The position numbers and the translations under genes are program-made. Shown here piece after piece: positions 1-4,932 of a stretch of DNA of 7,444 bases; position 1 is the stretch's first letter, and each line of letters opens with the position of its first letter. This DNA is from Deltaproteobacteria bacterium. Its GTDB lineage: Bacteria > Desulfobacterota > Desulfarculia > Adiutricales > Adiutricaceae. A model generated the notes under the pieces. It worked only from the letters and a program-made list of their open reading frames with translations. It was not told where the DNA came from and ran no database searches. The DNA lies in NCBI GenBank assembly GCA_031257955.1, contig JAIRNQ010000225.1:1-7444 (forward strand), read 5' to 3'.

Positions 1-321
1 CCGTCTCAACGCCTCGACTTCGGAATTCTGCAAAGAGTCTATAATCCGATCCACGAGTAATAACATGGGATCGGTTTTACCGCGAAGCGATTCCAGGGAG
101 CAATATAGGGCATAATAAACTCCATCCTCGTTCAGTTTGTCCACGGCGGCCCTTATGGCCGTAGTCTTGCCGGACTGGCGGGGAGCGTGGAGGACGAAAT
201 AAAATTCGCCTGATATCAAGTCACGGATATCCGGCACCCGAGGCAAAGATGGCAACATGTAGTGCTTCGATGGGACGCAAGGGCCAGCGGTGTTAAACGA
301 CTTGGGTAGGTTTGTTGGCAT
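1..321 (-). CDS. AAA-like ATPase, N-terminal 107 residues (partial, runs off the left edge)
   Basis: The reading frame opens at an ATG and stays open to the window edge, so only the N-terminus is present. Near the start is the block FNTAGPC-P-KHYMLP (residues 9-24). It is followed by FYFVLHAPRQSGKTT (residues 40-54), a Walker A-type P-loop in which Ala46 replaces the usual first Gly and Gly51-Lys52-Thr53 are intact. I recall this combination from a family of AAA-like ATP-binding proteins, often present in many copies per genome and sometimes carrying a nuclease-like C-terminal domain. Walker B and everything beyond are outside the window, so no specific role can be given. A GAG lies six bases before the ATG, and a TATATT hexamer a little further upstream could be a -10 box, but no good -35 is seen. 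The gene is separated by about 800 bases from the M48 gene and is probably an independent unit, possibly mobile or accessory. Confidence 0.8.
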   Translation of the reverse strand, partial: MPTNLPKSFNTAGPCVPSKHYMLPSLPRVPDIRDLISGEFYFVLHAPRQSGKTTAIRAAVDKLNEDGVYYALYCSLESLRGKTDPMLLLVDRIIDSLQNSEVEALRR

Positions 322-623
322 TTTAATCTCGCAAAATATACCTAAACGACACCGATCGTCTGCGGCCAGAAATTTGAAAAGGAAGCGGGAGACGAAATAG
401 TTCCGGTTTCGTAAGGTTTTGCCCAGAATGCATAAAAAGACTTGGCGCAACTCAACGCTACAAGTATCCAAGTTCCTCTTAAGTATTTTAACCTTTTCAG
501 CTTACTTCTGGGATAATATCTAACTGGGCCATATCGCTTGTGGCGATGGACGTTCGATGGGTAAGACGAAGGAGGTTGGGAGAATTTCCGTGAACGGATA
601 CCTTCCTTGTCGGCATCGTTAAG

Positions 624-657
624 CTTGATTTTGGTGAATTTATCAAGTCGTTTTTTT
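624..657 (+). terminator. Terminator-like hairpin with T7 tract
   Basis: CTTGAT (624-629) pairs with ATCAAG (642-647) around a 12-base loop, and a run of seven T follows at 651-657. The stem is short and A+T-rich, so it would be a weak intrinsic terminator. No confident plus-strand gene precedes it, so it may be fortuitous or may end a small unannotated transcript. Confidence 0.25.
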
Positions 658-721
658 GAATATAGCTGTATGATTATGGTCAGTAACCGAATTTAGTAAT
701 ATGAATAGATTAGTTATAGAA

Positions 722-744
722 AGAGTATAGACTAACCATACTCT
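722..744. repeat. Perfect 7-bp inverted repeat
   Basis: AGAGTAT (722-728) is mirrored by ATACTCT (738-744) across nine bases. It sits in the A+T-rich non-coding stretch. It could be an operator, an RNA hairpin or the relic of a mobile element end. Nothing nearby decides between these. Confidence 0.4.
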
Positions 745-990
745 CAAAGTCAAGCATATAAAATAATTTGATCTTTAATTCAAATTCTAAGCAATTAACA
801 CTCTCAATAAGATGACAGATAATATAAATGAAATCCAATCTCGCTAGCAATAATTGTTCCAATCTGTGCAAGTGGTGCTACATGTTCTGCCCTGGCATAT
901 CTGAAGAATTTCAAGAAAAAATACGTGCTATAATATATAGGTTTTATTGCAGAAATATTACATTTAAAATGTCTGAAGTGTTTAAGTAAT

Positions 991-1010
991 TCCATGGTCA
1001 TTGCCATGGA
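991..1010. repeat. Perfect 7-bp inverted repeat beside the tandem array
   Basis: TCCATGG (991-997) and CCATGGA (1004-1010) flank a six-base loop. The element marks the boundary between the A+T-rich stretch and the 28-bp tandem repeat downstream of the M48 gene. On the minus strand it would form a hairpin after that gene, but only a weak T-containing stretch follows, so a terminator role is doubtful. Confidence 0.4.
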
Positions 1011-1030
1011 CCCATTGTCGTGGCCCAGAC

Positions 1031-1096
1031 AAGTCCCATTTGGTTCCCACGGATCGGCAAGTCCCATTTGGTCCCAACGGATCGGCAAGTCCCATT
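1031..1096. repeat. 28-bp tandem direct repeat, two full copies plus a partial
   Basis: Copy 1 is 1031-1058 and copy 2 is 1059-1086. They differ by one or two base changes within TTGGTTCCCACGG versus TTGGTCCCAACGG. A third copy breaks off after AAGTCCCATT (1087-1096). A degenerate earlier copy may begin with CCCATT at 1011. There are no spacers between units. The array starts about 30 bases after the M48 stop codon in the direction of transcription. Confidence 0.8.
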
Positions 1097-1127
1097 CTTT
1101 GGCGCCCAGGGATAAGTCGGTGGGGGG

Positions 1128-2312
1128 TCAGAGCATGGGTATCAAAACCGAGCGGGTTTTGGAGGTTTGCGGCTTGGTTTGCTCCGGGGCGGGTCGGGAC
1201 TGGGTCAGGTAATCGACGGGGTTCTTATCAAAATCCCAATACCAACCGTCCCAATCGGGATCCAGTTCCCAGATCCGCTCTTCCAGCGGCGGATGGGAGG
1301 AGAAGATTTTAAGGAGCGCTTGGGGCGCTTTTATTTGCTCCCAAAAAGATTGGGGCTCGGACACGTAGAGATGGGCGAGTTCCGGGTGCCTCAACTTGGA
1401 AATCCTTGTGGGCGGGCCTTGGCCGCCGATTTTTTTTAGGACCGTGGCCAGGGCCATGGGGTCCCGGGTGAACTGGGCCGAGGTTTGGTCGGCCAGCCGC
1501 TCGCGGGTCCTGGAAAAAGCCGCCTGGATGAGCTTTCCGGCCACGTTGCCGATGGTACCTATCAGGGAGATGGCCATGGCCAGCACGATGAAAAAAGCGT
1601 GGGGATAATTGCTGACGATTTTAAAGCCGGCCGATTTCATGAACATCAAGCCGTGGAGCCAGCCGGACATGGTAGTGAAATGTTTGGTGTCGCCGTTTAT
1701 CAAGTGGCTAAACTCATGGGCCATTAAGGCCATAAGTTCTTCCCTGTTTAGGTATTTTAGGCAACCCTTGGTAACCAAGATGGATGAGTCGTCGGGATCC
1801 AGACCTGAGGCCATGGCGTTAATGGTTTCTTCGGTAGGCAAGACGTAGACGTCCGGCTCTTGGACCCCGGCCACCACTGACAGTTCGCTGACCACGTTGC
1901 GCAAAGTTTTTTCTTGTCTCTGGCCTTCGGGGCTGGCGAAAATAATTTCGTCGCCAAGGGGCACGGCTTTCAGCAGGGAAGGCAGGTAAGTGGCGCCGCC
2001 CTGTTTGATTTGGAAAATCCTGGCGCCCGATATGAGAAAAGTCACGCCAACGAAAGTCAGGCTAAGGATCAAAGAGGGATAGTGGAGCCCTTTTACTGGT
2101 TGGCGTTTGGCTGGCTTGGCTAATATGGGACCGAACATTTCCCCGCCCCTGACCAAATTAGTGCTGTGATAGTTTAGGGGTAGGTATTGGAAGACAAAGT
2201 AGCAGAAGGTGAAAATGGTCGCCAAGCTCAGGGCGAACATAGCCGCGAACAGGACGCTCCATCGCCTGCTTCGGGTTTGCTTCTCAAAGTGGTCGGTGGG
2301 GCCTGGAGGCAT
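1128..2312 (-). CDS. M48-family membrane metallopeptidase (HtpX-like, LemA-associated)
   Basis: A zinc-dependent integral-membrane endopeptidase of 394 residues. The zinc site is HEFSH (His199, Glu200, His203) followed by NGD. The third ligand is probably Glu271 in SRTRERLAD, and the family hallmark SHPPLEERI is at 339-347. INAMASG (164-170) is also typical. Hydrophobic segments lie near residues 18-42, 78-97 and 237-257, so the catalytic domain should be membrane-anchored. All key catalytic residues are present, so the enzyme is likely active. An ATG 16 codons upstream (at 2360) is in frame, but the start at 2312 is preferred because GGGGAAGG ends eight bases before it. The gene is last in a run behind two lemA genes, an association known from other bacteria. 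Substrates are unknown; membrane or envelope protein turnover is the family's usual role. The polar tail after about residue 370 is Pro/Gln/Thr/Ser-rich and probably disordered. Confidence 0.93.
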   Translation of the reverse strand: MPPGPTDHFEKQTRSRRWSVLFAAMFALSLATIFTFCYFVFQYLPLNYHSTNLVRGGEMFGPILAKPAKRQPVKGLHYPSLILSLTFVGVTFLISGARIFQIKQGGATYLPSLLKAVPLGDEIIFASPEGQRQEKTLRNVVSELSVVAGVQEPDVYVLPTEETINAMASGLDPDDSSILVTKGCLKYLNREELMALMAHEFSHLINGDTKHFTTMSGWLHGLMFMKSAGFKIVSNYPHAFFIVLAMAISLIGTIGNVAGKLIQAAFSRTRERLADQTSAQFTRDPMALATVLKKIGGQGPPTRISKLRHPELAHLYVSEPQSFWEQIKAPQALLKIFSSHPPLEERIWELDPDWDGWYWDFDKNPVDYLTQSRPAPEQTKPQTSKTRSVLIPML

Positions 2313-2320
2313 GGTGAAAA

Positions 2321-2328
2321 CCTTCCCC
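2321..2328 (-). promoter_or_regulatory. Ribosome binding site deciding the M48 start
   Basis: Minus-strand GGGGAAGG with an eight-base spacer to the ATG at 2312. The alternative in-frame ATG at 2360 has no comparable purine run before it, so the shorter protein is preferred. Confidence 0.6.
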
Positions 2329-2434
2329 TTCGCCTGGGAAAATCCCAAGCCAGGAGGCATTTTGGCGGAACCCCGGCCGCTGGGCGCCTGGCCCTGGCCC
2401 AGGGCGTCTGGCCCCCGGAGGGCGGGTTTTCCCT

Positions 2435-3037
2435 TTAGGGCCTGCTGGTCAAGGTAAACCGGACCGGGGCGGCTTCGGTCGGATCGGCCAGGGCCCAGCT
2501 GGCCGCCCTCTTGAAACCAAAAAACCCCGCGAGCAGTATATTGGGAAAAAGCTCTATGGTTTGGTTGTAATCCTTGACGGCGTTGTTGTAAATGGCTCTG
2601 GTGCCGCTAATTTGGGTTTCCGTGTTATTTAGCTCGGTCATCAGATCGGCGACCGTTCCGTCGGCTTTAAGCTGTGGGTAGCTTTCGGAAACCATCATTA
2701 ATCGTCCCAGAACCCCGGTCAGGGCCGTGTCCGCGGCGAACAGGCTTTCGATGGATTGGGCGTTTTGGGGCTGGCCGGCGGCCGCTTCGCGTAGTTGGGC
2801 GGCCGAGTTTCTGGCCTTGGTCACTTCCTCCAGGGTGGAGCTTTCGTGGGCTAGGTAACCCCTGGCGCTTTCGACCAAGTTGGGTATGAGATCGTAGCGG
2901 CGCTTGAGTTGTACGTCTATCTGGGCCAAGGATCTTTTGCACTCGTTGGACGAACGGACCAAGCGATTATAGATAGCCATGGCCATGCCGCCCAGTAGGG
3001 CCAGGATGACCAAAATAGCCAAAAGAGCGTAAGCCAT
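2435..3037 (-). CDS. lemA: LemA family protein (second of two tandem paralogues)
   Basis: A 200-residue protein with one N-terminal hydrophobic segment (about residues 2-23) and a helical body, the usual LemA layout and size. The signature stretch IDVQLKRRYDLIPNLVE (40-56) is intact, as are SESYPQLKADG (117-127), the tyrosine-rich YNNAVKDYN (150-158) and the FPNILLAGFFGFK block (164-176). LemA proteins are membrane-anchored helical bundles of unsettled biochemical function, and several lie beside M48 peptidases. An ATG start is preceded by GGGGG at a six-base spacing. The upstream paralogue ends 121 bases before it and the M48 gene starts 122 bases after it, so co-transcription is likely though the spacing is loose. 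It shares the signature block closely with the upstream LemA but differs in the middle region (about 75-105), so the copies have diverged. Confidence 0.93.
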   Translation of the reverse strand: MAYALLAILVILALLGGMAMAIYNRLVRSSNECKRSLAQIDVQLKRRYDLIPNLVESARGYLAHESSTLEEVTKARNSAAQLREAAAGQPQNAQSIESLFAADTALTGVLGRLMMVSESYPQLKADGTVADLMTELNNTETQISGTRAIYNNAVKDYNQTIELFPNILLAGFFGFKRAASWALADPTEAAPVRFTLTSRP

Positions 3038-3117
3038 TTTAAACCCCCGTGACGGTAAGTTGTGGTTGGCTGAATAACAAGTCGCCGCCGCCGCCTTGCC
3101 GGCCCTGGCCGCCCTTC

Positions 3118-3133
3118 GCGGCCTCGGGGCCGC
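3118..3133. repeat. G+C-only hairpin between the lemA genes
   Basis: GCGGCC (3118-3123) pairs with GGCCGC (3128-3133) around a four-base loop. No T tract follows on either strand, so it is not a good intrinsic terminator. It may stabilise or punctuate the mRNA, or may simply reflect the Gly/Ala codons of the in-frame extension of the first lemA. Confidence 0.35.
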
Positions 3134-3158
3134 CGGCCTTGGGGCAACGATGGAAGGT

Positions 3159-3776
3159 TTAGGGCTTGGCGGTCAGCGGGTTGGCCCGACCGGCCGGATC
3201 GGACCACCAGAACCAAGCTTGGGCAAAGCCCAACTTGGAGGCGAATATGGCCGAAGGAATGGCTTCCCTGTACTGGTTGTACTCCATGACGGCGTCGTTG
3301 TAGGCCTGCCTGGCGAAGGACACACGATTCTCGGCGCTGGAGAGATCTTCCATCAGCTCGGCTATGGTCGCGTTGGCCTTGAGGTCGGGATAAGACTCCA
3401 TGACCGCCGTAAGGCGACCCACGGCCCGCGACAGGGCCAAATCGTTTTCGATGAGCGCGGTCGGCGGCACTAAAGTCGCCTTGGCGTCCTTGTGGGCCAA
3501 GGAGTTTTGGCCGAGGCCTTCGGGGGTCTGGGCCCGCAGGCGGGCGATTTCCCCTAAGATATTTTGTTCGTGGGCCAGATAAGCCCTGGCCGACTCGACC
3601 AAGTTGGGGACCAAATCGTGGCGACGTTTTAGCTGCACGTCAATCTGGGACAGGGCGTTCAGATAGCGGTTCCTTAAGGTCACCAGACGATTGTAGGCCC
3701 AGATTACGGTCACGGCCGAGATGGCCAAAACCGCGATCACGGCAATCAGTACTATTGTCCCCGCACCCGTTGCCAA
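3159..3776 (-). CDS. lemA: LemA family protein (first of two tandem paralogues)
   Basis: About 205 residues with an N-terminal membrane segment (about 7-28) and the LemA signature IDVQLKRRHDLVPNLVE (45-61). Also present are MESYPDLKAN (126-135) and AYNDAVMEYN (158-167). No ATG lies in a sensible place. I chose the TTG at 3776 because an AAAGGGGGA purine run ends four bases before it. A TTG ten codons upstream (3806) is possible but has only a distant AAAGG. The function is unknown, as for the family; the location would be membrane-anchored. The gene follows a spacer with three 29-bp tandem repeats. After its single TAA the same frame stays open for 39 G+C-rich codons up to one base before the next lemA ATG (see findings), so the true or ancestral C-terminus could be longer. 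Confidence 0.9.
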   Translation of the reverse strand: MATGAGTIVLIAVIAVLAISAVTVIWAYNRLVTLRNRYLNALSQIDVQLKRRHDLVPNLVESARAYLAHEQNILGEIARLRAQTPEGLGQNSLAHKDAKATLVPPTALIENDLALSRAVGRLTAVMESYPDLKANATIAELMEDLSSAENRVSFARQAYNDAVMEYNQYREAIPSAIFASKLGFAQAWFWWSDPAGRANPLTAKP

Positions 3777-3851
3777 GGGATCCCCCTTTGGCCCGTAAAA
3801 GGCCAAAGCTTGTTTGGCCTTTCACGGAAAGCCAGAGCGTGTCAGGGCCTT

Positions 3852-3938
3852 GGCGATTAGCCAAGCCCCGTAAGGGCGTTATCGATAAGCCAAGGCCCGT
3901 AAGGCCGTTGGCGATAGGCTAAGGCCCGTAAGGCACGG
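3852..3938. repeat. Three tandem 29-bp repeats between the transglycosylase-like gene and lemA
   Basis: Units are 3852-3880, 3881-3909 and 3910-3938, immediately adjacent. Each carries the core CCCGTAAGG and, before it, a GCGAT/ATCGAT block followed by AGCC or GGCT and then AAG. Unit 1 with its flanks contains the perfect inverted repeat TTGGC-GATTA-GCCAA. Unit 2 contains the palindrome TTATCGATAA. Unit 3 contains TTGGC-GATA-GGCTAA, which pairs imperfectly. The hairpin potential of each unit is thus kept although the bases differ. Confidence 0.85.
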
Positions 3939-3948
3939 GCTTTACGGG
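3925..3948 (-). terminator. Hairpin overlapping the stop codon of the transglycosylase-like gene
   Basis: CCCGTAA (3925-3931) pairs with TTACGGG (3942-3948) across a ten-base loop. On the minus strand the 5' arm is CCCGTAA, which includes the TAA stop codon. No T tract follows, so Rho-independent termination is doubtful. It could act in mRNA stability or attenuation before the lemA genes. The arm nearest lemA belongs to the third 29-bp repeat unit. Confidence 0.35.
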
Positions 3949-4838
3949 ATGTTGACGTAGGCGCCGGCCGGGGCCACGTCGCCCAAAACGTGCGGGTTCA
4001 TGTCCCTAAAGGTCCGGTAGTCGAGCTTATAGGATGCGGCCATCTCCCTTAGGCTTTGCGGGGCTTCCAGCCTCCGGCGGCCGTTGGCCAAGGTCGCCCA
4101 GTGTTGGGTTAAACGATAGCCATAATTCTCGGGGGCCGAGTAGAGGACCTTACCGGCCAGGACCAAGCTGACCGATTTGTCGAGGTTCTCGGGCACGAAA
4201 AGAGTGAAATAATCGGTTGTTTGGCCGGCCTCGGACATGGAGGTGGCCAGAGCGGTCGGATCCATGAAGGCGGCCAGGGCCAGGGTCCAGGAACCCAGGG
4301 ACTGTTTTAAAGAGGCGATTTTGCCGGCCGCCGCCGCCGAAGAGGCCGTGGGGTCGAGCCTTTCGTCTATGCTGCCGTTGACGGTCAGTCCCATGGCGGC
4401 CGCCTCGCCTTCGGTCAAGCGCCACATGCCTCGGCGGTTGCCGGAGCGGTACTCGGGGTCCAGGTTGGTCACGGCCATGGGCAGAAACTTAAAGTCCAGC
4501 GGGACCTTTTGGTCCCTCAGGGCCCTTTCTATTATGGGCAGATAGCGATCCGAACGCCTCAGGGTGGTCCAGACTCGGGCCTTGGCCTCCGACAGCAACA
4601 AAAGCTCCTGGTCCACGCTTTCGTGAACCTCGGCCCGCCTCAGGGGCACGTCTTCGCCGCAAAACTTCAAGTCGTTGAACTGGGCCAGGGCCCGATTCCC
4701 GGAAGACAGGGCCAGGAAAAGCGTGAGGGCGACGGGCAAAAAAAGCGCCAAGCCGAAAAGGGGGCGGGGCTTGGCCGCGCCGGGACATTGGATGGTTGGC
4801 TTGGCCGCGCCGGGGCGTTGGATGGTGGTCTTGGTCAT
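3942..4838 (-). CDS. Exported MltD-like lytic transglycosylase relative, catalytic Glu lost
   Basis: A 298-residue exported protein. A long N-region with a duplicated decapeptide (TIQRPGAAKP / TIQCPGAAKP, residues 5-24) precedes a hydrophobic core (about 28-45) and a likely signal peptidase site after ALA52. The body resembles the SLT domain of MltD-type enzymes: VPLDFKFLP (112-120), GMWRL (137-141, for the family's GLWQF), IDERLDP (157-163) and SWTLALAAF (183-191). The C-terminus (about 259-298, ending NPHVLGDVAPAGAYVNIP) resembles the LysM-like tail of that family. The active-site block usually reads like LPLVESGFNP; here it is LPMAVTNLDP, so the catalytic Glu is Val123. The AAYNAG motif is AAFMDP. 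It is therefore probably a peptidoglycan-binding pseudoenzyme. The ATG at 4838 is preferred over a longer frame to 5081, which overlaps the ankyrin gene and is Pro/Arg-rich shadow. Confidence 0.85.
   Translation of the reverse strand: MTKTTIQRPGAAKPTIQCPGAAKPRPLFGLALFLPVALTLFLALSSGNRALAQFNDLKFCGEDVPLRRAEVHESVDQELLLLSEAKARVWTTLRRSDRYLPIIERALRDQKVPLDFKFLPMAVTNLDPEYRSGNRRGMWRLTEGEAAAMGLTVNGSIDERLDPTASSAAAAGKIASLKQSLGSWTLALAAFMDPTALATSMSEAGQTTDYFTLFVPENLDKSVSLVLAGKVLYSAPENYGYRLTQHWATLANGRRRLEAPQSLREMAASYKLDYRTFRDMNPHVLGDVAPAGAYVNIP
4771..4830. repeat. In-frame 30-bp tandem duplication in the transglycosylase-like gene
   Basis: Copies 4771-4800 and 4801-4830 both begin TTGGCCGCGCCGGG and differ at a few positions. 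They encode the duplicated decapeptide at residues 5-24, ahead of the signal-peptide hydrophobic core. The unit is a multiple of three, so the frame is kept. Confidence 0.8.
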
Positions 4839-4882
4839 AAGCGTCCGAAAAGCTTTGTCGGCTGGGCCGTCTGAAGGGTTGG

Positions 4883-4915
4883 AAAAAAGCCTTGTCCGCC
4901 CGGGGACCCGGGCGG
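4883..4915 (-). terminator. Probable intrinsic terminator after the ankyrin gene
   Basis: An eight-base-pair, all-G/C stem (4896-4903 with 4908-4915, four-base loop) begins 17 bases after the ankyrin stop codon. On the minus strand it is followed by seven bases and then six T (4883-4888). The spacer between stem and T run is longer than ideal. If it works, it separates expression of the ankyrin gene from the transglycosylase-like, lemA and M48 genes, or lets only part of the transcripts through. Confidence 0.5.
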
Positions 4916-4932
4916 GACTCGCCGGCCCAGAG

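Larger units (their letters stand above)
322..1127. other. Long intergenic region with no convincing gene
   Basis: About 800 bases lie between the ATPase start and the M48 stop. Roughly 640-1000 is visibly A+T-rich, in contrast to the G+C-rich genes to its right. It holds several inverted repeats (notably 722-744 and 991-1010), a terminator-like hairpin on the plus strand (624-657), and a 28-bp tandem repeat (1031-1096). Only weak open frames occur. One is a 31-codon plus-strand frame at 428-523 beginning MHKKTWRNS. Another is a minus-strand frame at 804-1088 whose first third is made of the tandem repeat. Neither has a recognisable domain or a good ribosome binding site. No tRNA, rRNA or CRISPR array was seen. 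Confidence 0.6.

Noticed and set aside
804..1088. 94-codon minus-strand frame downstream of the M48 gene
   Set aside because: Its first third is the 28-bp tandem repeat, the rest is A+T-rich with composition unlike its neighbours, and I see no domain or ribosome binding site. It could be a remnant but is not supported as a gene.
1031..1096. CRISPR array
   Set aside because: The 28-bp units abut without spacers, only two complete copies exist, and no cas genes are nearby.
1167..1439. Plus-strand open frames across the M48, lemA, transglycosylase-like and ankyrin genes
   Set aside because: They are antisense shadows of G+C-rich genes whose minus-strand products have clear family motifs.
2313..2470. 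Frameshift joining the second lemA to an upstream open extension of the M48 frame
   Set aside because: The M48 frame is open upstream to about 2470, but LemA proteins normally end near where this one stops, and G+C-rich DNA keeps chance frames open. A separate M48 start with a good ribosome binding site exists.
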